Origin: Volutella citrinella
Lineage: Eukaryota > Ascomycota > Sordariomycetes > Hypocreales > Nectriaceae
Assembly: GCA_034401135.1 (NCBI GenBank)
Contig: JAWZSP010000001.1
Span: forward strand, 1,736,001-1,800,000
DNA length: 64,000 nt
Direction of reading: 5' to 3'
In this document: positions 43,386 through 57,600 of the stretch, piece after piece
Layout: every line of letters starts with the position of its first letter
Numbering within the stretch: position 1 is the first letter of the stretch
Translations under genes and position numbers: made by a program
Notes under the pieces: generated by a model
The model's database searches: none
What the model was told of the DNA's origin: nothing
What the model saw: the letters and a program-made list of their open reading frames with translations, nothing else

Positions 43386-43921
43386 CAAGGTGCAACTACC
43401 ATCCGCGGTACTGGCACTGTCATCCGGTTACTGGGCAGACCGGGTGAGCGGTGGCCGACTTGTGGGAAGAGTCTCGTATTAGGAGCAAGAGGAACGACAC
43501 AAACGGAAAAGACCAACGTCATCAGACAGGAAAGGTTGCTATTATGTTGCTAGGTGCATAGATTGGAAGAACAGGACCGGACTTGGGCACTTGCGAGACA
43601 CACACCCAGCTGGGCATGTCATGTGTGATGGAGCGCTAAGATTATGAGTTGGCACCGAGCGTCATGCCTTGCCGGGCATACGGATGGAAGGGATACAGCC
43701 TTTGTGGCCATCATTTGCTTACTACTACTAGTGTTTAGTTGCTTTGCTTGTGGAGAATAGCGTAGCGCTTTACTCCCGATGCTGCTCAAGCGGCAGCATC
43801 CATGATTTCGGGTATCACAAAATACACTCTCTTTGCGCCCATTTCACATTTCCAAAACTCCCACGCTCTCTAACTTGGTAAAAACTCCCAGAGTCTCTGG
43901 TAGGGATCCTGTCTGCCCTCT
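43386..43921. other. Intergenic between convergent genes
   Basis: 536 bp 3' of Argonaute (+) and of the BRAP2-like gene (-). No gene or structured element was recognised. Confidence 0.5.
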
Positions 43922-46018
43922 CTACCTTTTCCCTCGCCGTCGGGCCTTCTTCTCGGGCACGCTCACGCTGCTCCCCTCAATCTCCCCCTCGCCCACCTGT
44001 CCCTCATTCTCAAGCTCCTTGAGCTTCTCCTGGCCCGAAATGAACATGCTCAGGTCGCGGTTCATCTCCTTGAGCTCGGCATTCTCCTCCTTGAGTTCCT
44101 CGAGCTGCTTGGCCACGGTCTCGTGGTCCGCGCTTGTGTGCTCGATGCGCTTCATCAGGCCCTCGTTGAGCCGCTTCTCCTCCTGCAGCGACTTGCCCAG
44201 GCTCCGCGCCAGCGTTTCGCTCTTGCTTCCCCTGGTCTTCTCTCGGGCTAGGTCCCTTTCCAGCTGGGGAATCGTTTCCTCCCTGAGCTGCTTGTACTGG
44301 TCCTCCAGCAGGGCGAGCTTCTCCATGGCGCTCGACGCCTGGCCGACGGCGCCCTCGGCCGCCGCGGAGGCCTTGGAGGCCTTGTCGACAGCCTTGCTGA
44401 TCATTTCCTCGTAGTATGCCCGCTGGGACTCGAGCTGGCTCGTGATTAGGTGCGTGTACTCCAGTCCGATGCTGTCTAGCTTGGCGCGTGGGACAACGTC
44501 CTCGTCCTCGTGGTGGTTCATGTGGTCGCTCCGCCCAGGGAGCTCAACCACCTTGCCGTCGCCCTTGTCGCGGATCAGCCTGTGCACCCACATGTCTCCT
44601 GCATAATCCCAGACGTGCTGCGTCTCCAGCTCCAGCGCAAAGCTGTGTGCCGTCTCCTTCCAGTGGTCCTTGGCGTGTCCTCCTTTGTAGCGACCGCAGC
44701 CGACATAGCCGCAGATGAGGCAGATCCACAGGTCGTCTGCGCAGTCACAGACTGAACAGAGGTTGGAGATGGAGGATCCAAACGGCTGGGTATAGGGGTT
44801 TGATGGGTCGCTGCCCGTGTCGGGTGATGTGAAGCGACAGACCGGACAGCCCGCGCCCTTCCAGTTCTGGAGGCATGTGCAATGGAAGACGTGAGAGCAT
44901 GGTATCGTCATAAGACCGTTGGTTTCATCCATCCGCTCCAGGCACACCGGGCACGTCGGCAGCTCGACCAGGTTCGGTGTAGGTGGTGGGAAGGGTCGCA
45001 GGCTGCTGGACATGCCAGCCGACGACGACGATGACATTGCTGGTAGACCATGGCTCGGCTTTCTCCGGTTCGGTGTCTCGAAGGTGATGCTCTTGACGAA
45101 GACGACATGGCAGATCTGAGGCTCCATCGTGTTGAACACCTTTCCGTCGTACTCCCGCCGCCACTGCTTCGCTCGCTGGCCGTCCTTGAACTTGAGCAAG
45201 ACGAGATATCGGTTAAGTCGCGATGTCATCACCATTCGGCAATGGCTGATATCGGCCCGCCACTTCTCGCCCACGAAGCCTAAAAAGTCCCCTGGCGACA
45301 TGTAGGCAGGGACAGCGGGTATGCAGAGCGTTGTGTAGTCGCCGCCATCGCCCTGTCCATCTGATCCATCGTCGTCATCCTCCAGCGCGCCCAGGCCGGG
45401 AGTCTCCTCTCCCTCGCGGTAGAAATGCACCACACCCCAGCCAGCCTCTGTATTCTTCGTCTTGGTCGGTAGGAACTCAGCCTTGGTCGCCGTCCTAGCA
45501 CCGCCAAATGTAGGCCCCAAGGTCGGCGCGGCCCCGCGACTGTCTTCGCCCGCCATGCTTTTCCCAGTGCCCAGGTCGAGCGTTTCGATGCGCACCCGGC
45601 CAAAACGCCAGTCCTTTATCGCTGTCTGAGGTCGAAGAGCTGCACTCGGGGCGGGAGGCGGGAAGCTATTTGCTCTCTCCAGCCACTGCCGCTCAGAAAC
45701 AAGCTCGATTCGCCGGTCGCTCGTCGTCGTGCTAGGTGCCCGCGGGACAGCCCCGCAATCTATCACGCCTGCCCTGCCCGGGGAGCCTGGCTGTACCGGT
45801 GGTCGGGTCTTTACTTGTGGGCTCGCGGAGATGGTATTGGGGGTTCGGTAGCTCGTCTGGCGGTCCGTTCGCGGGTGTGAGGGGAAGTCGTCGAAGATGC
45901 TGGCATCGGGGGAGGGGAGCCAGACGCTGTCAACGTCCGCCGCGGGCGAAACACCGCGCGCGACAGGATCTGCGGTCGAATAGAGCTCAAACTTGACGTG
46001 GTAAAAGTACGACGGCAT
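43922..46018 (-). CDS. BRAP2/Etp1-like RING ubiquitin ligase
   Basis: Single exon, 698 residues. It starts MPSYFYHVKFELY, as fungal Etp1/BRAP2 proteins do. An RNA-recognition-like BRAP2 domain (about residues 235-330) is followed by a RING-H2 finger from C354 (CPVCLERM, then CSHVFHCTCLQNW, then CPVC). A UBP-type zinc finger begins at about residue 420 (CSVCDCADDLWICLICGYVGCGRY, GGHAKDHWKETAHSFAL). The end is a long coiled coil (about residues 535-680) and a basic tail KKARRRGKR. BRAP2 in animals is a RING E3 that binds nuclear-localisation signals and limits Ras signalling; yeast Etp1 acts in ethanol response. E3 activity here is inferred from the complete zinc ligands. It lies next to the polyubiquitin gene in the same orientation. 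Confidence 0.93.
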   Translation of the reverse strand: MPSYFYHVKFELYSTADPVARGVSPAADVDSVWLPSPDASIFDDFPSHPRTDRQTSYRTPNTISASPQVKTRPPVQPGSPGRAGVIDCGAVPRAPSTTTSDRRIELVSERQWLERANSFPPPAPSAALRPQTAIKDWRFGRVRIETLDLGTGKSMAGEDSRGAAPTLGPTFGGARTATKAEFLPTKTKNTEAGWGVVHFYREGEETPGLGALEDDDDGSDGQGDGGDYTTLCIPAVPAYMSPGDFLGFVGEKWRADISHCRMVMTSRLNRYLVLLKFKDGQRAKQWRREYDGKVFNTMEPQICHVVFVKSITFETPNRRKPSHGLPAMSSSSSAGMSSSLRPFPPPTPNLVELPTCPVCLERMDETNGLMTIPCSHVFHCTCLQNWKGAGCPVCRFTSPDTGSDPSNPYTQPFGSSISNLCSVCDCADDLWICLICGYVGCGRYKGGHAKDHWKETAHSFALELETQHVWDYAGDMWVHRLIRDKGDGKVVELPGRSDHMNHHEDEDVVPRAKLDSIGLEYTHLITSQLESQRAYYEEMISKAVDKASKASAAAEGAVGQASSAMEKLALLEDQYKQLREETIPQLERDLAREKTRGSKSETLARSLGKSLQEEKRLNEGLMKRIEHTSADHETVAKQLEELKEENAELKEMNRDLSMFISGQEKLKELENEGQVGEGEIEGSSVSVPEKKARRRGKR

Positions 46019-46652
46019 ATCCTAGTAGTCTCGGTCCGGCGGCAGGCCGACTACCAGTATGCTTGCGAGCAGTGAGGATCGAGAATCGAGACGCTTGCGC
46101 GTGGTGCTTCGTTGATCCACGTCACTAGAAGATGGAGAATACGCGTTGCGCCCACTAGTTTGCTTCGGTGGCAAACCCGTAGGCGGACGTCTTGCACGAG
46201 ATTCGGCAGGGGCTAAATAATAACTCCGTGGCGAATGTTGGACAGTCAGAGCCTTGCGCAATGTCCTTTGCAGAACATCACCAAGATGAGCGTCTACATT
46301 TTGTTCAGGTCAGGCGTGACTCTGCAAGCCTTCTAGTGGCGTGCGCCCCACCAAAATGGGACCGACCCCGCCAGCGCGTGGAGTTGATGTGGACTGAGGA
46401 TGTGGCGGACTACGTAGTCGCATCTGAGCCCCGCTGCGATTAACAATCACTTCCAACTACACGAAAGAACCAGGTAGACGTGAATTGTCTGTATTCCGCA
46501 TCGCTCGGTGTCGACGGTGCTAATGTACTATGGATAATTCATCATGCCAGGGCATATTGCCCGGTTGCAAATCCATGCTTGAGCCCAAGAACGCCATCCA
46601 GCTAGCCGTGCTAGCCTTCTCATTAAAACAACCACCGCTGTAGCACACTCGC
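46019..46652. other. Intergenic, tandem (-/-)
   Basis: 634 bp between the polyubiquitin 3' end and the BRAP2-like start. No gene is seen. Confidence 0.5.
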
Positions 46653-49718
<3,066 letters not shown>

Positions 49719-50645
49719 ATGGACGCAGACAAGCCGTCTGTCCTCATTCTTGAAGACGGCCGTACCTTGTCCTACACAACGTATGGCTCATCGCTATCCA
49801 CCAAGCACGCCCCCATCTTCTACTTCCATGGGTTCCCTTCATCCCGGATCGAGGGGGCTCTCTGGCATGAAGCCGCAGAAAAGCTGGGCATTCTGTTGAT
49901 TGCAGTGGACAGGCCTGGGATGGGCCATTCAACCTTCCAACAAGGTCGAAAGCTGCTTGACTGGCCCAAGGACTTGGTCGCTTTGGCAGATCACCTGCAG
50001 ATACGTGAATTTGGCATGCTGGGCATATCTGGTGGCGGCCCCTACGTTCTAGCGTGCCTGACGGACATACCAAAGGAGAGGCTCAGGGTTGGAGCGGTGG
50101 TGTGCAGTGTTTACCCGTTGAGCCTCGGAGCCAGTGGCATGCTGCTTGCTAGTCGCGCGCTCTTGTTCGGCGGCCTGTGGCTCCCCAAGCTGACGACGCT
50201 CCTGGTGGATTGGCAGATAGGCCGCGCTGCCAGAGACACGGGCAACCCGGATCGGTTTACTGGAATCATCAAGCAGCAACTGGCCGCCGAGGGCTTGCCC
50301 AAGGTTGACAGGGACTTCTTCCAGGGCATGTTCGAGAACCAGACAGCGGCCTCGACCTTTATCGAGGCTGTCCGGGAAAGCCAGCGGGAGTCGGGGCGAG
50401 GAACGGCTACAGAAGCGGCGATCCTGGGCGGCGATTGGGGCTTCCCGCTGACCAAGGTAGACGCTACGAGGCTCGTTATCTGGCACGGCGGGATGGATGC
50501 CAACGTGCCAGTGAGGATGGCTGACAAGGCCGCAGAAATCATGTCTTCGGCCACTTACAACCGCTTGCAGACAGAGGGACACCCGAGTCTCGGCTATGGT
50601 CACATGGAGGATATATTGGCCAGCCTCGTTTCGAGATCTGGATAG
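49719..50645 (+). CDS. Alpha/beta hydrolase
   Basis: Single exon, 308 residues, no signal peptide. The fold is recognisable: an oxyanion-side HGFPSSR after the YFHG strand, then VDRPGMGHST. The nucleophile elbow GISGGGP carries the Ser, the acid is in HGGMDANVPV, and the His lies near the end in GYGHMEDIL. An inserted Leu-rich cap (SRALLFGGLWLPKLTTLLVDW) covers the middle. The substrate cannot be told from sequence; small ester or epoxide hydrolase-like roles are possible. It has no biosynthetic neighbours, so it is not part of an evident cluster. Confidence 0.88.
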   Translation: MDADKPSVLILEDGRTLSYTTYGSSLSTKHAPIFYFHGFPSSRIEGALWHEAAEKLGILLIAVDRPGMGHSTFQQGRKLLDWPKDLVALADHLQIREFGMLGISGGGPYVLACLTDIPKERLRVGAVVCSVYPLSLGASGMLLASRALLFGGLWLPKLTTLLVDWQIGRAARDTGNPDRFTGIIKQQLAAEGLPKVDRDFFQGMFENQTAASTFIEAVRESQRESGRGTATEAAILGGDWGFPLTKVDATRLVIWHGGMDANVPVRMADKAAEIMSSATYNRLQTEGHPSLGYGHMEDILASLVSRSG

Positions 50646-52103
50646 TGGATGGCCAGCCCAGCTCAATAGCAATGGAACTAAGCATGCTTCTATGTAGCTA
50701 CTCGACATGTCCTGAGGGCTATCTCGACTTCCAAGTACCAGACCGTGCTCCCTCGGGTGGCCTCCAATGTGGGGGGGCTTCTGCCCGTCAGCAGACGGTG
50801 ACCCATGACGCCCCAAGTTCCCCCAGGTGAGCACCTACACCGAGGGCATCTGGACAAGTCGACAGCCACATAGCGTAGAAACATCTCGCCCTCCCAGCAG
50901 CACAGACCGCAGTACGTAGCCTAGATTTTTAGCCAAGCCCCGACCCTGCTTACGTCGTGCGTACGTATGGCTAATAAGGAATCACCAGGTCACCCCCCGT
51001 CCCTGGAGACGTCTCACCGCGCTTTTGCAACACCGCCACTTCATCCCCCCCCGGCTACCCGTGGAAAAAAAAATGATAAAAAAGTAAAAGCCATGCACAT
51101 CTGGCGTGCCAGGAACGTCCCACGGCTCCGTTCGCGGCTGGCAGTCCGATGGATGTGAGACAGTCTCAGGCGGCTGTGTGGGCAATGAGACATGCTCACA
51201 TGGCCTGCCATGTGAGACAGCGGTGGATGCTACGTTGTGGCTCGACCGTCAAGAGGGTCAGATGGCCCGTCTTGGGCGTAGAAGTCAGATTTGACTTCGA
51301 CTGTGAGAAGCCCACCACCCCTTTCGACACTGGATATTGCCGCGGCTGCAAGAAGAGCCACCTCACATCTGGGGAACGTCGCGAGAGGCAAGTTCATGCG
51401 GGTGAGAAACTTTCATCATGTATTCGCTAGCCTGCTGCACTATCCCCGAGACCAGCGTCGCCAGCTCTTCTCTTTTTGGTGTTCCCCCGTAAATCATCAA
51501 TATCGCTCAAAAAAACACGTCTCCTCGCCCACATCGTATCGAAGGTCCTGCCCACTTGAGCTCACCAACGCCCTTGGAAATCCCAACGCAATGCCTCTTT
51601 CGCTTAGGCTCAAACAATAGCTATGCTGATTCAGCCGTCCCTCAATAATGTCATCTCATGAACATGATCCCATAAACAACACCGCAACTGGCGGAGGGGT
51701 TGCTTTACTCTGTGTCCCCTCGCCCACGCGTCTCGAACTTCAATTGAAACAAAAAAGCAAAAAGAAATAAAGAAATAAAAGGGCTTCTGTCTTCTTCAAG
51801 TCATACATTCGTAGAAGAAAGTCATAACAAGGTCGTCACGCATATCCCGTGGTAGGTATGTTTCGTGTTGATTGGCGGTGACCAGCCGAGAGAGAAGAGT
51901 AAGTTGGTTCGTTCTGATGCTTGAATGGACAAGATTGGCATGAGATTCGTCGTCGTAGTCGTCCATAACAAGGGCGTGAGACTCGTCAACGCCCATCACT
52001 GTACTTCAGATGGGTTGCAAACAAAGGAAATAGTGATCCCTGGAGGAATCGAAGGGGGCTCTTCACAGCATGATGCTGCCGAGCATTACACGTCTGCTCC
52101 GGC
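50646..52103. other. 1.5-kb intergenic region between convergent genes
   Basis: 3' regions of the hydrolase (+) and the Zn2Cys6 regulator (-). It contains A-rich runs (51065-51090, 51750-51780) and a perfect inverted repeat at 51195-51216. No gene is supported. Confidence 0.5.
51195..51216. repeat. Perfect 10-bp inverted repeat, 2-bp spacer
   Basis: The arm CTCACATGGC is followed after CT by its exact complement GCCATGTGAG. It could form a short hairpin or be a dimeric binding site. Nearby partial echoes (GAGACA, ATGAGACATG) recur between 51155 and 51225. Confidence 0.7.
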
Positions 52104-54639
52104 TTAGTTGGCCCGGATGACAAGCTTTGAGAGGAACTTGTTCGATAGCGAATCAAAGTCGTCTCGGTCAAACTTGGACTCCTTGCGAGTGCGCAGGTAA
52201 GCCTCTGTGATTGCGTGTTAGTCTTCTGAAATCGTTATTCACTTGTCCAAGGAGCCACATACCGTGCTTGACGACGTGTTGTCGCACTTCAGTCATGGCC
52301 TCGCACACGGCGACGTTGTTGTGAAGAAGGTGGCCGTGCTTGCGAGTGTCCCAGTCGGTGAAGGCCGGGAGCTTCTGGGAGATGGCGTGGAAGAGACCGA
52401 CGATGACGCCAACCGGTGTTGTCTCCATGTCGTTGCAGAACTTGTCCACAGCGACTGGGTCGGGGACGCGGTAGTGGCAGTCGAACTGCATCTCCTCCCA
52501 AACAGCCAGCAGGATGGAGGCAAGCATGAAGATGGTAGGCCAGTTCTTCATCTTCTCACCGCTGTAGACGCCAGAGTACAGAGCGGAGAGCTCCTCGAGG
52601 ATATCCTTCTGCAGCTCACGCCACATGTCGGCAAGGGCGCACTTGATCTGGAAGTTGATCATGACGGGAGCGACGGTGCGACCGTAGTACTTGGAGTCCT
52701 CGTCGTCGATCTGGCCGTCCATGACAACCTCGTCACCCTGGTTCTCGACCATGGTGATGTGCATGGTGAGGTTGTAGGCGAGGACGAGCTTGAGGGCCTT
52801 GCGGATGACGGGCATCTCATCCTTGACGTAGTAGCGGTGAGCAGTCTTGAGAATCTCGGTGATGAAGGGAGTGCCCTCAAAGTGGTCGTCAATGAAATCC
52901 TCAAAGGGACCGTCAATGTGCTTGTCGAGGTACTCAGACAGGGCATCGACGCGGACACCCTCGGCGCCGACATCAAGCTTCTCCGTTCGTGTCTCGAAGT
53001 CGATGGGCTCCTGGTCGGTAAGGACAGACTCAACCCAGTCGACGGAGAAGCAGCTCTCGTCAGCCACATAGACCTCGCGGACCATCACGGGGAGCGCGAA
53101 TCCGTAGCCGTGGGTGATCCACATGAGCGTCTCCTTCTGAGAGAAGCCCTTGACATTGTAGACGGAGACGCCTCGGTCCATGTGTCGCTCATAATCAGCC
53201 TTCCAGTCCTTCATGAAGTAACCAATATCCTTGATATCAATGCGGGTGCAGGGAACCTGCCACAATCGAGCATGCGAGGGCTGGCACCCGGCACAGGGCT
53301 CACCCTTATCACAAGTCTTCTTGAGGAACTTGCATCGCAGGCAGGCGCGAAGCTTCCTGATCTCACTGGCCTGCTTTCGCTGCTCAGGCAGTAGAGGTCC
53401 CTTTCTGCGGCCAACCTTCTTCTCGACAGTGCCGTCCTTCTTGCCGTTGGAGATGCGTCGCACGACAGGCTTGGTGGCCTTGGCAATGGGGCTCTTGCGA
53501 GGTCCCGAGTTCCTGCGGGTAGTGCTGGTGGAGGGCGGGGAAGTCGAGCCAGCGCCGCTTCCGGGGCTGTGGCGAGCGGATGAGGGCTCAGACTTGATAG
53601 CAACGGGGGCCACAGCAGCAGTAGGGCTGACAGTGTCGTGGGTGTGCTGGTGGTGGTGGGCGTCTCCAGCAAAGCAGTTGCGGTGGTTGCTAGCGTCGAC
53701 GTAACCGTCGGATTCGGGAGAGAAGGGAGAGTAAGGGAAGGGGTGGATCTCCTCAAAGCTTCCAAAATCCATGGAGTTTGCTCCGTCGGAGGAATCGGAG
53801 TTGGTCCTCAAGTGCAGGGTCTGGGAAGGGTTGAAGATGGCAGCGCTCTGTGCCTGGACCTGCTGGAACTGGTCGAAGTTGGGCTGGTTCCAATCAACCA
53901 TGGCCCAGCCCTCGCCGGATGAAGACGGCAGGGAGAGAACCTCCAGGTAGGTGCCCGTTGGGGAGTTGCTACCAACGCTATCAAGCCTAGGCAAACCATC
54001 CATCTGAAGAGTGCTCTGGAACTCCTGCCAATTCTCCATTCCTGCAGTAGTGTTCCACTGAACAGTCTGTGTAGGATCCTCCAAGGCGGGAATAGCATTG
54101 AATGTCGACTCCAGTAGGTTGGCTTGGAGAGCAGCCTGCGTCGTAGGCGGCAGATAATCCAGCGGGTTGGTGGGCTGGAAGCTGGCGGGGAAGGCATTGA
54201 AGTTCATGAGCGCAGCGTCTTGGAGGAACTGTGTCATGTCGTGAGCAGCAAGGTGCTGCTGTTGCTGCTGCTGAGCATGTTGTTGCTGTTGCTGCTGTTG
54301 CTGCTGTTGAAGAGCCCAGTCGGTCAACGGGTTGGCGGCGGGTTGATAGGGCGATTGTTGAAGCGGAGAGTGTTGGCTATGGGGGCTGGCGGACTGCGAG
54401 AGAGGCGAGTGGGATTGAGGGTCCTCGTGCACCGACGTAGCCTGGCCGTGAGGGGAGCTGGAAGCCATATCGAGTGGCATATTCCACGCGCGAGCGTTGG
54501 GCGGCATGATGTTTGAGGCGGCCGAAGGACTCGAGTGGGTGGTCGCCGTCGAGTAGGACGGATAGGCAGTGCGTTCCCGGTGATCAAAGGTCAGGTCCAG
54601 AAAGGCGTCACCCCCGCCGTTGTTGAATTCGAGGGTCAT
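52104..54639 (-). CDS. Zn2Cys6 transcription regulator with polyGln tract
   Basis: Exons 52263-54639 and 52104-52204, 58-bp intron, 825 residues. Six zinc-cluster cysteines are at 433, 436, 443, 449, 452 and 464 (ACLRCKFLKKTC, then EPCAGC, then VPC). The spacing is CX2CX6CX5CX2C, but with an 11-residue last loop, longer than usual. Unlike many Gal4-type factors the cluster is central. It is preceded by a long disordered half with a polyGln/His tract (about residues 110-133) and Ser/Pro-rich segments. The C-terminal half (YVADESCFSVDWVESVL, then LVLAYNLTMHITMVENQGDEV) looks folded and may be a regulatory domain. Probably a nuclear DNA-binding regulator; targets unknown. The start at 54639 (MTLEFNNGGG) is chosen over upstream in-frame ATGs because the upstream part is not protein-like. 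Confidence 0.88.
54239..54312 (-). repeat. CAG/CAA polyglutamine repeat
   Basis: Mixed CAG/CAA codons encode about ten Gln, His-Ala, then six Gln in the Zn2Cys6 regulator. The tract is likely length-polymorphic. Confidence 0.9.
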
Positions 54640-57600
54640 TCTGGGCAAAGGCAAGATGAGAGTGGATGAGAGACTGCGTTGGGTATTGTAGGAAGAGAGC
54701 GGACGACACCGCTCTTTCGTGAGGTCCCTGGGGGAGGTGAAGGGAGGAGGTTTAGGAGCAGGCTCTGAAGTCGAGGTGCTGTAAGGACGCTGGACATGCG
54801 CTGCAGTGGGCGGTTGTCGATGGGGTAGAGGGGGGGGAAGAAGCGGTGAAGGTCGACCAGCCCCAGGCGGGAGTGGCAGCCAATGGGCGCCGCCAAGCCA
54901 CCCGGCGCGCGGTGGATCACTGGAGCATTGGGAACGCCCACTAAGCGTGAGCGTGCACCTGCTGAGGCACCCGCTGGAGCCGCACGGGGGGGGCGCCGTC
55001 GGGGAGGACGCAAAGGCCGCTGCTGCAACCTGCGCCCCCTCTCCACCCTCCACCATCCATCCACCGTCTCCGCTGGCAATCCATGTGGAGCGGCCTGTCC
55101 CGCCCAATCACGGGCCTCCGGAATGCACCGTGGCGAGCCGTTACGCACTGTACCCCGACCCTCGTTGTCGGCGCGGCCAACGGTGGTCGGGGACAGTGCG
55201 GACAAGCCAACGGGCGCATCTCACCTGCGCACACCACCAGACCAAATCTGGTCAACGGTGCACACCCATTCTAGCCCTGGTACGTACTTTGCAACCTCGA
55301 CTGCAGAAACGGACATGCTCAGCCGTCACCACCAACCAGCCTGGATGGAATACGGTAATTATGTCGATGCACGCTGGCCCATATCCACCTGCTCTCGACC
55401 TCGTCATTGGGGATGTGCAGCAGCGCGTCTCAACTCCAGATCCGCCCGGCTCTTGGGCCCTTAGCCCGTCTACTAGTAACGCATAGTTCCAGGGGCCCTC
55501 TTTGGCCTCTTCTCTCTCTCTCTCTCGGCCGCCAGCCTCTAATTGTGCAGCGCTTGCCCGGATATTTGCAGAAGCGTGGCATCGAGCTTGCCTGCCGCGC
55601 AGCTTCTGATATGCCCTGTCCGACGCACCGCAACTCTCACCCAAGCAATTGACGCCCAAACCACGCATGAAACACCAACTCCACAGAACCTGCTCTCTGC
55701 ATGCGACTGCGCGATACAGCGCTTCGACCGCACAGCCGTTATAATTGATTATCTGGCCTTGGCTAATACGAGCAGTTGGCCAAACCTGCCTGCAGTCTCC
55801 GTACCTATTCTTGAACCAGCCCCCGCCCCAACCTCGGTCCCGTAAGAAGGAGACTCTCAAGTCCCCCCGGACCGGACCCTGTACAGTGCGGCCTCCTGAT
55901 AGTGTCCGAGCTTTAACGCCCTGACCTGGCCCTCAGCCACCTACCAGCCTTGTCCCCGCGTGGAGCGCACTGTCCGGTCGCACGGCCCGGCTCCTTGCTG
56001 CCTCTCCGTTGTCATTGGACTTGTTCGGGCGGCGCCCACGTCGGGAGTGCTGCTGCTGACAGACGGTGGAGCTTGCCTTAAGAGCGTTACTTGCTATCAT
56101 CTTGGGAGAAGGCCCCGGTGATGTAGGTAGCATCCCACCGTTACAGTGCAGTCGCCCACGCGCCTGACACGTATCTGATGGTGGCAAGGGATATTGATTT
56201 CGCGACTGATAGCCAGTGAATGGCGGAGATGGGCTAGCTTTCCACTGGCAAGACTGGGCTAGATCCTGCTCCATCCTTGGCTCTGCTCTCTGTCTCGCTC
56301 CCGTCTCGTCCACATTCTTGCCCACTATCTATTGTGTGCATCATATTATGCAGCTGCGGTGCTCGGTCGACGGGGCCACCGGTTTGCCTGAGAAATGCCA
56401 TGTTGGAGCACGCCACCGCCCAGTGACGCAGTTCGGAGACGTATCAGGTCGGGCGGATGGCTGTGGTGTTTCAACGTTATGAGCTGTTTATCGAGCGTCA
56501 GTTGGGGTATGCACGTGCAAGGGTGCGATTTCTGGTCTGTCCCCGTCCGTCTCCTCTGGAATTAATCAATGTGTAGCACTTGCCAACTGGGCGTTTGTCT
56601 CGTGATTCGATTCGGGGCACCGGTCGTGGAACTGGCGGATGAGGGATTCGTATCGGCAGGCAGGGCTGATCGCCTGGGTTCTTCTCGTAGTCCGTGTGAA
56701 GCTCAAGCTCCAAACATGCTAAACATGGTCTCGAGCCAAGGCCAGCAGCCGTCCAGCTGCCCTCTTCGTAAGATCACGGAGCTAGCAGGACCAGCCCCCT
56801 GCTAACGTCGGCTCTCCCACCAGCGACGAGCATGGGGGATAAGCGGGGATTTTTATCATTGCTGGTCCCGATCCCATCCCGCGTCCGTCCTTTGCTTGTT
56901 GTGCTTCGTCTTTCTGGCAGTTGACTGCCTGCGCAGATGGAGATCTGTTGGACACTAGGAATGCAAAGGGTGCATCGGCGACGCCCGAGCTTCATGTCGC
57001 CTCATGGTCTTGCGTATCATCCAAGTGAGACCCGTGCTCGTGACACCATGCCAGCGAACACACACACACGCCAAGGAGCTGCGATGAGGCCCAACGGCGT
57101 CGAAGCAGCCACCAATCAGCGAGCACTCTAGCTGCGTGTCCAGATCTGCAGTCCGTCCTTGGATAATGGATCTGCACGAGTCGTAGGCTTGTAATAGCTC
57201 AAGTGTGGTGGCGGCCCGGCGTCAAAGAGCCTGCCTTGCCTGCCTCGAGACGATTGCATGGCGCAACAGCTGAGCTGCGTCCTCTCAAGGCGGCATGCAT
57301 CGTTGATTTTAGTGTGGTGCTTGTGCTGTATGCCGCCTGCGCCAGTGTGGCCTAGTGGACCCTGGACAACAGAACAGCTCAACAAGACCATCGCCGCGTG
57401 CATGACCTCCACCGCACAATGGAGAAATTCTACGATTTGGCCGCTCGGGATAGCTTCCGATGGCATTAGCATCAATGCAAACCTGCCTTGGCTCCATCGT
57501 TTTAGTGATTGGTTTTTCCCAACCAGTCGCCTCGCCTCGCACTCGCCCACCGTTCTTGTGACGGTGGGCAACACACATGGGCGCCCGCGTGCTGTGGCGG

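Noticed and set aside
49719..50645. Hydrolase plus Zn2Cys6 regulator as a secondary-metabolite cluster
   Set aside because: No PKS, NRPS, terpene synthase, P450 or transporter is present nearby; the neighbours are housekeeping genes.
52243..53394. 383-codon plus-strand frame opposite the Zn2Cys6 regulator
   Set aside because: Antisense shadow of a gene with recognisable Cys motifs.
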